Positions 9,328 through 17,965 of a stretch of DNA of 64,000 nucleotides are shown one piece after another. Each line of letters starts with the position of its first letter. Position 1 is the stretch's first letter. A program made the position numbers and the translations under genes. The notes below the pieces were generated by a model. The model saw nothing but the letters and a program-made list of their open reading frames with translations, was not told the DNA's origin and made no database searches. The stretch covers positions 310,001-374,000 of the forward strand of contig NZ_AFBG01000018.1 in NCBI RefSeq assembly GCF_000204195.1, given 5' to 3'. Source of the stretch: Acidovorax radicis N35. GTDB lineage: Bacteria > Pseudomonadota > Gammaproteobacteria > Burkholderiales > Burkholderiaceae_C.

Positions 9328-10341
9328 TTAGTCGGGTTTGACCTTGGCCCGCAGCAGCACCTTTTTCCAGCGCTCCTGCTCGGCCGCAATGAACTGTGCA
9401 AACTGGGCTGGCGTGCCGCCAATCGCTTCGGCGGCGTCACCGTTCAGGCGCTCTAGCGAGGCGGGGGCCTTGACGGCCTTGGCGGTTTCGGCCGCCAGCT
9501 TGTCAAGGTGTGCCGGCGCCAGGTTGGCGGGGGCCAGCATGCCGTACCACTGGGTCATCTCAAAACCTGGAAAGCCCTGTTCGGCCACGGTCGCCACGTC
9601 GGGCAGTTGTGGCAGGCGCTTGGCCGAGCCCGTGGCGATGCAGCGCACCTTGCCCGATTTGATGAACGGCAGCATGGCCGCAGCGCCCACGGATGCGGCG
9701 TCAAGGCGGCCCGAGAGCAGGTCGGTCATCATGGGGCCGGTGCCCCGGTAGGGTACGTGCAGCATGAAGATGTCGGCGGTCATCTTGAGGTATTCAAACG
9801 CCAGGTGCCCCGCGCTGCCGTTGCCGGCCGAGCCGTAGCTGAACTTGCCCGGGTTCTTCTTCACGTAGGCGATGAACTCCTTGAGATTCTTGGCGGGTAC
9901 GTCGGGGTGCACCACGTACAGGCTGGGCACCTTGGCCAGCAGGCTCACGGGCTTGAAGTCCTTGTTGGCGTCGTAGGGCAGCTTGTCGAAGATGAAAGGG
10001 TTCACGGCCAGCGTGCCGATGTGGCCCAGGATCAGCGTGTGCTGGTCTTCCGCACGGGCCACTTCGCCCATGGCGATATTGCCAGCGGCGCCGGGCTTGT
10101 TGTCCACGTACACGCTTTGCCCCAGGGTCTTGCTGAGTTCGGCAGCCGTGGAGCGCGCCACGATCTCGGAGCTGCCGCCCGGTGCAAAAGGCACCACGAA
10201 GCGGATCGATTTGGCGGGCCAGGCGGCCTGGGCCGATGCCAGCGTGGGCAGGAGGCCGCCCATTGCCAGTGCACCGCCCGCGCCCAGCAGGTGGCGACGG
10301 GTGGGGTGGAGGGTATGGGAAAGGTGGTTGTCGAACAGCAT
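9328..10341 (-). CDS. Bug/TctC-family periplasmic substrate-binding protein
   Basis: The 337-residue exported binding protein has a signal with an Arg pair (PTRRHLLGAGGALAMGG) ending near ASAQA. The mature part is classical Bug: WPAKSIRFVVPFAPGG, the DNKPGAAGNIA loop, HVPYRGTGPMMTDLL and SGRLDAAS. The start at 10341 follows GGAGACAACC, a good ribosome-binding site; the upstream ATGs at 10362 and 10383 lack one. It lies upstream of tctDE on the same strand, so binding protein, regulator, kinase and second binding protein form one array without a membrane permease. Confidence 0.9.
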   Translation of the reverse strand: MLFDNHLSHTLHPTRRHLLGAGGALAMGGLLPTLASAQAAWPAKSIRFVVPFAPGGSSEIVARSTAAELSKTLGQSVYVDNKPGAAGNIAMGEVARAEDQHTLILGHIGTLAVNPFIFDKLPYDANKDFKPVSLLAKVPSLYVVHPDVPAKNLKEFIAYVKKNPGKFSYGSAGNGSAGHLAFEYLKMTADIFMLHVPYRGTGPMMTDLLSGRLDAASVGAAAMLPFIKSGKVRCIATGSAKRLPQLPDVATVAEQGFPGFEMTQWYGMLAPANLAPAHLDKLAAETAKAVKAPASLERLNGDAAEAIGGTPAQFAQFIAAEQERWKKVLLRAKVKPD

Positions 10342-10470
10342 GGTTGTCTCCGTGAAAGCCATCAAGGCGTTACCAGATGCCATGGTGCGCGCTGCGTGCT
10401 TTCGGAATGCTGTCAGTCGGCCTGGGGTTTTCCCGATGTCCTCGGTGCAAAGGGGCTTTGGCCCAGACGG

Positions 10471-11787
10471 TCAGGGCAGTGTTGCGACCGCCGTACCACT
10501 GAGTACAGCACCTTCCAGCGTGGCGGGGTAGGGGCCATCCACGTAGTCGCCGCAGGCCGTCAGCCCCGGCAGCACCTGCATGCCGGGCCGCTGCAGGCCG
10601 GGCGTGCAGGCAAAGGTGGCGCGTTTTTCGACCACGGTCTGCACGGGCTGCAGGGTCGATATGCCCAGTTGGGTGGCTGCCTGCTGCAGCACCTGTTGTT
10701 CAATCTGCAAGCGGTCTCCGTCACTGGCACTGACCACAAAGGCCAGCAAGCCGTGGGTGCCATCCAGCTGGCCCCGGTCGAACACGAACTGCGCGGGGTG
10801 TTCGGCGGTATTGCGCAGCGCCAGCATGGGCAATGGCAGGCGCACCCCGGGGGCGTTGGCATAGACGGTGGTGATGGCTTCAAAGCGCAGGGCACCGGCC
10901 TGGGTACTCCATGGGCTGGCACTGGCCAGCCCTGCAATGCTGGCCACGCCTGCCACAAGCCGGCTCGCCTCCCACGAAGGGCAGGCCAGGGTGATGTGGT
11001 CGAACACGTCGAGGCTACTGTTTGCGGCGCTGGTATTGCTGCTCGCGCACACCACTTGCCAGCGCCCGCCCGGCTGCGGTTGCAGCCGCTGCACCCGTTG
11101 CCCGGTGACTATCGTGCCGCCGTGGTGGCCCAGCCAACGTGCGGCGGGCTCGGGGAACAGGGCACCCAGGTCCGCGCGGGGCAGCAGCAGGTTGGAGCCA
11201 CCGCGCCCGCTGAACAGGCTGTCCTGCAGCACCCGCAGAAACACCTGGCCGCTGGCTTCGCGGGCCGGGGTGTTCAGCGCCGACACGCACAACGGGTCGA
11301 TGAACTCGGCCATCAGGCGCGGCGTGAGCGGCGCGCACAACTCGGCCACCGAGGTGGTGGGCTCGCAGCGAAAACCGCGCAGCTGCCACGCCGTGGCGGT
11401 GCGCAGCAGCGCCAGCTTGTCGCGCCAGCTCCAGCCTTTTGCATGGACGATGCCCAGCAGGGCATCCAGCGGCGGGGGCAGATCGGGCAACTGCAGGCCC
11501 TGGCCATCGGGAAACTGCAGCGTGAGCGGCAGGCGCAGCAGCGCAGTGTCAGGGTTCACACCCACCAGCCGCATCAGCCGCAGGCTTTCGGTGTAGGCGC
11601 CGATGAGGATGTGCTGGCCGTTGTCGAGCGTGATGGGGGTGTCGTCGGGCTGGACGGCAGGCACAGCGCGCGCGCGGCCGCCCACGGTGCGCGCGGCTTC
11701 AAACACGGTGACCTGGCGGCCTGCCTGTGCGTGTGCAATGGCCGCAGCCATGCCGGCCCAGCCGGCACCGACGATGGCGACTTTCAT
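10471..11787 (-). CDS. hpnE: Hydroxysqualene dehydroxylase HpnE
   Basis: A 438-residue FAD-dependent amine-oxidase-fold protein. The N terminus shows the dinucleotide-binding motif GAGWAGMAAAIA followed by VFEAARTVGGRAR; the C terminus has TACGDYVDGPYPATLEGA, typical of squalene-associated desaturases. In characterised systems HpnE reduces hydroxysqualene to squalene, the third step of the HpnCDE route. It follows hpnD by 19 bp on the same strand, so the two form an operon. Confidence 0.9.
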   Translation of the reverse strand: MKVAIVGAGWAGMAAAIAHAQAGRQVTVFEAARTVGGRARAVPAVQPDDTPITLDNGQHILIGAYTESLRLMRLVGVNPDTALLRLPLTLQFPDGQGLQLPDLPPPLDALLGIVHAKGWSWRDKLALLRTATAWQLRGFRCEPTTSVAELCAPLTPRLMAEFIDPLCVSALNTPAREASGQVFLRVLQDSLFSGRGGSNLLLPRADLGALFPEPAARWLGHHGGTIVTGQRVQRLQPQPGGRWQVVCASSNTSAANSSLDVFDHITLACPSWEASRLVAGVASIAGLASASPWSTQAGALRFEAITTVYANAPGVRLPLPMLALRNTAEHPAQFVFDRGQLDGTHGLLAFVVSASDGDRLQIEQQVLQQAATQLGISTLQPVQTVVEKRATFACTPGLQRPGMQVLPGLTACGDYVDGPYPATLEGAVLSGTAVATLP

Positions 11788-11806
11788 AGGCGCTGCGGCA
11801 CTGCCA

Positions 11807-12664
11807 CTACATCCGGCCGAGGGCCTGGACCTTCCACGCGAGCCAGAACTTGCGCAGCGGCGTGAGTTTGATGCGCTGGTGCAGCACCTGGAAGTTTTCG
11901 TGCTCGATCTCGCGCAGCAAGGTCCGGTAGATGCTGGCCATCATGAGGCCAGGTTTCTGTGCCCGGCGGTCGGCATCGGGCAGCAGGGCAAAGGCTTCGT
12001 CGTACAGGCGGTGCGCACGCTCGGCCTGAAAACGCATCAGCGCGGTGAAGCGGTCGGAGTAAGTGCGCTTGAGGATCTCATGCGCCTTCACGTCGAACTG
12101 CTGCAGCTCGCTCACCGGCAAATAGATGCGGCCCAGCATGGCGTCTTCGCCCACGTCGCGGATGATGTTGGTGAGCTGGAACGCCAGGCCCAGCGTGTGG
12201 GCGTAGTGGGTGGTGCGCTCGTCGGTCTGGCCGAAGATGCGCGCCGTGACTTCGCCCACGATGCCGGCCACGAGGTGGCAGTAGCCCTTGAGGCCTGCAA
12301 AGTCGAGGTAGCGTGTTTGCTCCAGGTCCATCTGGCAGCCGTCAATCACGGCCTGCAGGTGGCGCTGCTCGATGCCGTATTCACCTGTGTGTGGCATTAG
12401 TGCCTGCATCACAGGGTGCGTGGGCTGGCCCGCATAGGCCTTGGCCACTTCAGCCTGCCACCAGGCCAGCTTGGTGCGTGCCACGCCGGGGTCGGTCACT
12501 TCATCGACCACATCGTCCACTTCGCGGCAAAACGCGTAGAACGCCGTGATGGCCGCGCGGCGTGGCGCGGGGAGGAACAGGAAGGCGTAGTAGAAGCTGC
12601 TGCCCGAGGCGACGGCCTTTTGCTGTACGTACTGCTGTGGTGTCATGGGGCGGGATTGTCCCAT
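11807..12664 (-). CDS. hpnD: Presqualene diphosphate synthase HpnD
   Basis: The 285-residue protein is a trans-isoprenyl diphosphate synthase of the squalene/phytoene synthase fold. Both Asp-rich sites are present: AFCREVDDVVDE near residues 44-55 and TNIIRDVGEDAMLGRIYLP in the C-terminal half. HpnD condenses two farnesyl diphosphates into presqualene diphosphate. It is encoded directly upstream of hpnE. The start used is ATG at 12664; a second ATG six residues in (MTPQQY) is also possible. Confidence 0.9.
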   Translation of the reverse strand: MGQSRPMTPQQYVQQKAVASGSSFYYAFLFLPAPRRAAITAFYAFCREVDDVVDEVTDPGVARTKLAWWQAEVAKAYAGQPTHPVMQALMPHTGEYGIEQRHLQAVIDGCQMDLEQTRYLDFAGLKGYCHLVAGIVGEVTARIFGQTDERTTHYAHTLGLAFQLTNIIRDVGEDAMLGRIYLPVSELQQFDVKAHEILKRTYSDRFTALMRFQAERAHRLYDEAFALLPDADRRAQKPGLMMASIYRTLLREIEHENFQVLHQRIKLTPLRKFWLAWKVQALGRM

Positions 12665-12707
12665 GGCCTCCGGCCCTACGAGAGAGGCCGCACTTGGCCT
12701 ATCTCCG

Positions 12708-13604
12708 TCAAAAAGCGATCTGCTCTACCCCTACGTCGCTCGGGCGCTTGAGTGCCTCGCGCATGAAGGCGCTCATGGGCAGCACCCCCTGGTCAGAGTT
12801 GAACCATTTCTTGTACAGCGCTGGCATTTCACCGCTTTGGATAGTCCGCCGCGTTACGCGATCCACCAGGTCCTTGAACCTCGGGTCATCGCGGCGCAAG
12901 CCGATGCTGTAGGGCTCCATCGACAGCCGTTTTTCCAGAAAGTGGTATTCGCCCATCGACTTTCCCAATTGCGTCATTGGCACCCAGAGGCTGGCGTCGT
13001 CGGCAAACGCTGCGTCGGCCTCACCCCGTGTGAGGGCGGCCAGGCTCTGTTGTGCACTGTCTACCAACACGTAGACGAACTTGCGATGGAAAGTACGTTC
13101 GTTGGCCACCAGCAGGCTGTCATTCGTCGTTTTGCGTTCCACCGCAATGCGCTTGCCCTGCAGATCATCCAGGGTCTTGATGCCCGAGTCCTTGCGGACT
13201 ACGAACGCAGTGGTGGCAATAAAAATGTGATGGCTGAAGGCTATTTCCTTCTGGCGCTCGGCGGTATTGGTGGTGGTGCCGCACTCAAGGTCCACCGTGC
13301 GGTTCTTCAGATCGCTCAGGCGGTTTTTCCCGTCGACCAGCACATAGGTCAACCTGAGGTCGGGGCGCTTGAGTTCTTTCTTTACCTCGTCATAGATCTT
13401 CGTGCAGATGTCCACGGAGTAGCCCATCACCTGGCCCGTTGCCGGGTCCCGATACGAAAACGGGCGCGAATTGTCCCGATGGCCCAAGCGCAATTCGCCG
13501 GTTTTGGCCACCATGGAGAGGGTGTCCTGAGCCCAGGCGCCAAGCGGGTTGTGAAGGCAAAAAACAAAGACGAAAAAGGTTCGCAGCAAGATACGCAAGT
13601 ACAT
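12708..13604 (-). CDS. Amino-acid ABC transporter substrate-binding protein (family 3), orphan
   Basis: The 298-residue exported protein has a signal peptide ending near GAWAQD. It shows the family 3 solute-binding layout: GELRLGHRDNSRPFSY, GYSVDICTKI, LECGTTTNT, LDDLQGKRIAV and a C-terminal LYKKWF. This resembles the glutamate/aspartate group (GltI-like). No permease or ATPase gene is adjacent, so it either feeds a transporter encoded elsewhere or acts in sensing. It lies 43 bp upstream of hpnD on the same strand, an odd functional pairing that may simply reflect read-through. Confidence 0.85.
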   Translation of the reverse strand: MYLRILLRTFFVFVFCLHNPLGAWAQDTLSMVAKTGELRLGHRDNSRPFSYRDPATGQVMGYSVDICTKIYDEVKKELKRPDLRLTYVLVDGKNRLSDLKNRTVDLECGTTTNTAERQKEIAFSHHIFIATTAFVVRKDSGIKTLDDLQGKRIAVERKTTNDSLLVANERTFHRKFVYVLVDSAQQSLAALTRGEADAAFADDASLWVPMTQLGKSMGEYHFLEKRLSMEPYSIGLRRDDPRFKDLVDRVTRRTIQSGEMPALYKKWFNSDQGVLPMSAFMREALKRPSDVGVEQIAF

Positions 13605-13722
13605 GGCAAGGGGAGTGAATGACCTCGCGCATCAGATCCTCCAGCAGATTTTGTGGGGGTGTCGCGAAGGTGACAGATTGTGCTCCAGACTTTGCGGTGA
13701 TGCAGCATTTGTCAGCAAGTGG

Positions 13723-15132
13723 TCAGCATTCCACAACATTCACCGCAAGGCCTCCACGCGAAGTCTCCTTGTACTTCACCTTCATGTCCGCACCGGTCTG
13801 CATCATGGTCTTGATGACCTTGTCGAGCGAAACCACGTGCTGGCCGTCGCCGCGCAGGGCCATGCGGGCGGCGTTGATGGCCTTGATGGCGCCCATGGCG
13901 TTGCGTTCGATGCAGGGGATCTGCACCAGGCCGCCCACCGGGTCGCAGGTCATGCCCAGGTTGTGCTCCATGCCGATCTCGGCGGCGTTTTCGATCTGCT
14001 CTGGGCTGCCACCCATCACGGCAGCCAGCGCACCGGCGGCCATGGAGCAGGCTACGCCCACCTCACCCTGGCAGCCGACCTCGGCGCCGGAAAGGGATGC
14101 GTTTTCTTTGTAGATGATGCCGATGGCGCCTGCGGTCAGCAAAAAGGTGGCGATCCCGTCGTCGTTCGCAGGGATCGGGCCTTGCAGGAAGTTGACGTAG
14201 TAATGCAGCACGGCCGGTATCACGCCGGCAGCGCCGTTGGTGGGCGCCGTCACCACGCGGCCCCCAGCGGCGTTTTCTTCGTTGACGGCCATGGCGTAGA
14301 GGTTCACCCAGTCGAGCATGGAGAGCGGGTCGCGCAGCGCGGCTTCGGGCTGGGTGCTGAGGCTTTTGTGCAGCTCGGCCGCGCGGCGGCGCACGTGCAT
14401 GGGGCCGGGCAGGGTGCCGGTGCTGGCGCAGCCGCGTTGCACGGCCCCCGCCATCGTTCTCCAGATGGCCAGCAGCTGGCGCCGTACTTCATCGGCGCTG
14501 CGCCAATGCTCCTCGTTGGCGGCCATGAGTTGCGCCGGGGAGAGGCCGGTGGCCTGGCACTGGGCCAGCAGCTCGGCGCCCGTGCGAAATGGGTAGGGAA
14601 GGCCACGGCCATGGCCTTCGGCGCCGGTCGCAGGAGTGGCGGCCAGATTGAGCACCCGCTCGCCTGCCGCGTCGACCACAAAGCCGCCGCCTACCGAGTA
14701 GTACTCGCATGCCGCTATCTCGGTGCCTTGCGCGCCAAACGCATGAAACGCCATGCCGTTGGGGTGCAGTGGCAGGCTTTTGCGGCGGAACAGCAGGTGC
14801 TCTTTGTCGACAAACGGCACCGGGTGTTCGCCCAGCAGGGCCAGCGTTTGGCGGGTGCGGATGTCGGTAACGACCGGGGTGATCTGATCGGGGTCCATCT
14901 GGTCGGGTTCATGTCCCGCCAGGCCCAGCAATACGGCCTTGTCGGTGCCATGGCCCACACCGGTGGCGGACAGCGAGCCGAACAGCTCGACAGTGACATG
15001 GTGCACGGCGGCCAGGCCCAGGGTGTCGCGCAGATGGCAGGCAAATTGCCGCGCTGCAATCATGGGGCCCACGGTGTGGGAGCTGGATGGGCCGATGCCG
15101 ATCTTGAAGAGGTCGAAAACGCTGACGGACAT
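13723..15132 (-). CDS. sdaA: L-serine ammonia-lyase, iron-sulfur dependent
   Basis: The 469-residue enzyme deaminates L-serine to pyruvate and ammonia through 2-aminoacrylate, using a [4Fe-4S] cluster. The N-terminal signature [16 protein letters not shown] is present, as are the cluster cysteine regions [35 protein letters not shown] and the [13 protein letters not shown] core. It is the single-chain alpha+beta form. The start MSVSVFDLF at 15132 matches the family. A perfect 12-bp hairpin lies in its leader at 15191-15219. Confidence 0.93.
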   Translation of the reverse strand: MSVSVFDLFKIGIGPSSSHTVGPMIAARQFACHLRDTLGLAAVHHVTVELFGSLSATGVGHGTDKAVLLGLAGHEPDQMDPDQITPVVTDIRTRQTLALLGEHPVPFVDKEHLLFRRKSLPLHPNGMAFHAFGAQGTEIAACEYYSVGGGFVVDAAGERVLNLAATPATGAEGHGRGLPYPFRTGAELLAQCQATGLSPAQLMAANEEHWRSADEVRRQLLAIWRTMAGAVQRGCASTGTLPGPMHVRRRAAELHKSLSTQPEAALRDPLSMLDWVNLYAMAVNEENAAGGRVVTAPTNGAAGVIPAVLHYYVNFLQGPIPANDDGIATFLLTAGAIGIIYKENASLSGAEVGCQGEVGVACSMAAGALAAVMGGSPEQIENAAEIGMEHNLGMTCDPVGGLVQIPCIERNAMGAIKAINAARMALRGDGQHVVSLDKVIKTMMQTGADMKVKYKETSRGGLAVNVVEC

Positions 15133-15190
15133 GGTTTGGGGCTACCGGGTAGGTTCCTGGGATGCGTGGATGCCCTGGAGGCACGGAAAG

Positions 15191-15219
15191 CAGCGATGGC
15201 GCGGGTGGCGCCATCGCTG
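15191..15219 (-). promoter_or_regulatory. Perfect 12-bp hairpin in the sdaA leader
   Basis: CAGCGATGGCGC and its exact complement are separated by five bases, 59 to 87 bp upstream of the sdaA start. No U-run follows in the direction of sdaA transcription, so it is not a standard terminator. It could be an mRNA stability or attenuation structure, or a DNA-binding site. The remaining gap from 15133 to 15486 holds only this hairpin and a degenerate family A repeat. Confidence 0.6.
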
Positions 15220-15373
15220 GTCTCAAGACAACAACATCCTTCGCACTGCCTGCACTCTTGGTGCTGGAGTGGGCGCGAGGCTAACCGCGCAGGGCCCGGC
15301 CGGCACACGCGTAATCCCTGGGGTGTCGCGGTCTGGGGCGGGCTGCCCATGCACCGGATAGAGTGAGGGATTT

Positions 15374-15419
15374 CAATATTGATAGCAAACAAATGAATAT
15401 AGTTAAGCGGTAGGGGCAG
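15374..15419. repeat. Mosaic palindromic repeat, family A, degenerate copy 2
   Basis: The segment has GATAGC, then TTAAGCGGTAGGGGCAG followed by TTTTCATT, matching one half of the family A layout in reverse orientation. The first palindrome is damaged. The match is weak and rests on order and spacing. Confidence 0.4.
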
Positions 15420-15486
15420 TTTTCATTCAAATTTTCTGCTGTTAAACCACGCTGGCGTGGCTGCGCTTGTTGCCCATGAATGTTTC

Positions 15487-15939
15487 TTACAGTGCAGCGG
15501 GCCGGGTCGCCACCAGCGCCAGGTACATCACAGCCTGGGGTGCCGTGGGCGGAGGCTGCCGCGTGATGCGGGGGCGCACGGACCATGGATGCAGCAGGGC
15601 CCCAAGCGCAGCGCTGGTGAAGGGCCCGCGCGCAAAAACTTCGCACGACAGGATGTGTTCTCGGCCAGCGCCGGCCTCTTGTAGCAGGCGCTCGGCGGCG
15701 TTGCGCATCAGAGTGAATTGGCCACCGGTGTCTGGTGGTGGGCTGGCCAGTGGCGTGCCTGCAGGGTAGGTGATGCAGATGGAGAGCGTGGTGGGTGCAT
15801 GCCGCACACACACGTGCAGTGCTGAGGGCGCAGGGGTTTCGGCGGCGTGGCTCGGTGGGGATCGATAGGAGCGGTGGCCGCCGAGGGCCCGCGTGCCCTG
15901 CGCGCCCGTCATGCGGGGCTGCCGTGGCGGGGCTTCCAT
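15487..15939 (-). CDS. Possible divergent RidA-like protein
   Basis: A reading frame of about 150 residues whose C-terminal half has the RidA/YjgF arrangement: GGQFTLMRNAAERLLQEAGA, then HILSCEVFARGPFTS, an Arg-containing VRPRITRQPPP and a final beta strand VMYLALVAT. The N-terminal half is Pro/Ser-rich and does not match well, so this could be a degraded gene. RidA hydrolyses the reactive 2-aminoacrylate made by serine/threonine dehydratases, so a position next to sdaA makes sense. The start is uncertain: ATG at 15939 has AAGGCGG upstream, ATG at 15990 is also in frame. Confidence 0.4.
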   Translation of the reverse strand: MEAPPRQPRMTGAQGTRALGGHRSYRSPPSHAAETPAPSALHVCVRHAPTTLSICITYPAGTPLASPPPDTGGQFTLMRNAAERLLQEAGAGREHILSCEVFARGPFTSAALGALLHPWSVRPRITRQPPPTAPQAVMYLALVATRPAAL

Positions 15940-16178
15940 GGCCGCCTTTTGCACCAGCCCAAAATCCTCGCGGCTTGGGTGCTTGCCCATCTCCTGAGCG
16001 GAGTGCGCGGCTGGCGCGCCGGGGCCTGTGGGGGTGGGTGCATTGGTGGGGTCAGGGGTGCGGTGCACACCCGGCACATAATGAGTAAATCTATCAAGTC
16101 GATTGGCTTTTTTCCAGGCATGCTGCAGATCGTACGAAGCAAAGTGGCAGCTGACTATCGACAATATTTCCTTAAATC

Positions 16179-17150
16179 ATGAATTCAACTCATGCCAAAA
16201 GTGGCAGCAGCGTTGTCGCGTCCGGTCCAGGTGGTGCCAGCGGCCCGCGCCGTTTGCCGCCGCTGAACATGCTGCGTGCCTTTGAGGCGGCGGGGCGGTT
16301 GCTGAGTGTGACCCACGCTGCGCGTGAGCTGAGCGTCACGCAAAGCGCGGTGAGCCACCAGATCAAGGCCCTGGAGGAATGGCTGGGCGTGGCGCTGGTG
16401 GCGCGCGACGGACGGCGGCTGGCACTGACCACCGCAGGGGCGGCGTTGCTGCCCGGGCTGACGGGTGCGCTGGACCTGATGGCGCAGTCCACGGCAGGCA
16501 TCGAGCGGCTCACGCGGCGCAACACGCTCGTGGTGAATGCCACGTCCACGTTGGCCTCGCAATGGCTGATCCCTCGGCTCGCAGGCTTTTGCGCGCAGAT
16601 GCCGGGGCTGGATGTGCAGCTGGTCACCACGGTAGGGCACCTGGATTTCGAGCCTGCGCAGTACGACGTGTCGATCCGCTGCTTTGCCGACAGTGAATTG
16701 GCAGCGCTGCCCGAGCGCGCGGGGTGGCGAGGCGTCAGCCTGGAGGCGTTCATCCCCGAGCAGTTCACGCCCGTGTGCAGCCCTGCCATGCTGGCGGGCG
16801 CCAAGGCCATGCTGTCGCCCCAAGGGCTTGCGCAGCACACGCTGCTGCACAGCCGATCCACACCCTTGGTCTGGCAGCAGTGGCTGGAAAGGGCGGGGGC
16901 TCCTGGCCTGCAGCCCTTGGGCGATTTGGTGTTTGACCACGCACACCTGAGCGTGCAGGCCGCCATCCAGGGCCTGGGGGTGGCGCTGGGCAACCCGCGC
17001 TTTCTGGGCGATGCACTCGCCAGTGGCTTGCTGGTCATGCCGTTCCCAGAGCTGCTTTCGGGCGAGAAGAACTATTGCTGGCTACGGCCCGCGCGTGCAG
17101 CGCAGGACCCGGCCTCGGTGGCCTTCTGCGCGTGGCTGGCGTCGGCTTAG
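16179..17150 (+). CDS. LysR-family transcriptional regulator (GcvA-like)
   Basis: The 323-residue regulator has a winged helix-turn-helix in residues 28-86 (LNMLRAFEAAGRLLSVTHAA, then TQSAVSHQIKALEEWLG) and a periplasmic-binding-protein-like effector domain. The PPLNMLRAFEAAGR opening is characteristic of the GcvA subgroup. It diverges from the possible RidA-like gene and lies 1 kb from sdaA, so a role in serine/glycine metabolism is plausible but not shown. Its stop overlaps by 4 bp the stop of the convergent membrane protein gene. Confidence 0.9.
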   Translation: MNSTHAKSGSSVVASGPGGASGPRRLPPLNMLRAFEAAGRLLSVTHAARELSVTQSAVSHQIKALEEWLGVALVARDGRRLALTTAGAALLPGLTGALDLMAQSTAGIERLTRRNTLVVNATSTLASQWLIPRLAGFCAQMPGLDVQLVTTVGHLDFEPAQYDVSIRCFADSELAALPERAGWRGVSLEAFIPEQFTPVCSPAMLAGAKAMLSPQGLAQHTLLHSRSTPLVWQQWLERAGAPGLQPLGDLVFDHAHLSVQAAIQGLGVALGNPRFLGDALASGLLVMPFPELLSGEKNYCWLRPARAAQDPASVAFCAWLASA

Positions 17151-17860
17151 GGCTGCGGGGCGCGTGTTGCCAGATGGGTTTGGAGGAAATAGGCGGCCAC
17201 CGTGAGCAGGGCCCACGCCAGCAGCACATCCCAGAACGCCATGACCAGCCACACCGGCGCTAGCAGGGGGCCTGCGAGCGGAATGACATAGAGCGCGAGG
17301 CGGTGTGTCCAGAACCCCGGGGCCGACATGCAGGGTGACGAGAAGGGATCGAAACTGCCTGGCGAGCAGCCCAGGGCGCCCAGCACCTCCAGCGCCATCC
17401 GGTTGCCCAGTATGGGCGTGCCGAAGGCCACGCAAAAGCCGATGAGCCCGAGCAGCAGTGTCCAGAAGGCGGCGCGCGATGCCCAGCGCGCGATGTCAGC
17501 GCCGTTGACCCTGGCGCGGCGCGCTTGGCTGCGTCCCGGCATCGCAGCCGCGCTGGCGGCATTGTGTGCAGCCCGGTGCGTGGCCACCAGCGCGAGCACC
17601 CACAGCGCGATCAGCGCCCAGAAGTTGTGCAGCAGTACAAAGGGGTAGTCCGAAATACCCCCGGCCGAAAGAAACGGCGTGAGTCTCAGGCCCAGCGCAT
17701 TGGGCAGCCAGGAGCAGCTGCGCAGCGCGGGATTGGCGTGCGGCTGGCATTGCAGCAGCTCCAGCAGGCGCTCAGCCACCGTGCCGCCCACCATCGCAAA
17801 ACAGAGGCAAAAGAGGATCAGTCCCCACTGGAGAACCTTGAAGAGGTGTCTGTATGACAC
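17147..17860 (-). CDS. Uncharacterised polytopic membrane protein
   Basis: I do not recognise this 237-residue protein. It has four or five hydrophobic segments (about residues 10-30, 65-92, 130-150, 190-230), a Cys pair in the first non-membrane loop (QCQPHANPALRSC) and another in GCSPGSFDPFSSPC. The paired cysteines suggest disulfides in periplasmic loops. It is convergent with the LysR gene, overlapping by 4 bp, and 105 bp downstream of hpnC on the same strand. Its product may be made from the hpnC transcript. Confidence 0.65.
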   Translation of the reverse strand: MSYRHLFKVLQWGLILFCLCFAMVGGTVAERLLELLQCQPHANPALRSCSWLPNALGLRLTPFLSAGGISDYPFVLLHNFWALIALWVLALVATHRAAHNAASAAAMPGRSQARRARVNGADIARWASRAAFWTLLLGLIGFCVAFGTPILGNRMALEVLGALGCSPGSFDPFSSPCMSAPGFWTHRLALYVIPLAGPLLAPVWLVMAFWDVLLAWALLTVAAYFLQTHLATRAPQP

Positions 17861-17965
17861 GGGATGCTTCCTCCCCGGTTGGGTGATCGTGTGGCCGTTG
17901 GCTGGTGCCCGAGTGTGCGCCGCGCTGTTTGTATGGCCTGCTCGGCCTGGTCGCTTGCGCTATCG

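Noticed and set aside
9508-11865. 785-codon plus-strand frame opposite the Bug gene and hpnE
   Set aside because: It crosses several real genes and their gaps and has the Gly/Gln/His-rich composition typical of antisense frames in high-GC DNA.
15133-15370. Possible glycine or serine riboswitch before sdaA
   Set aside because: The known glycine-riboswitch core words are missing on the minus strand; only a simple hairpin is present.
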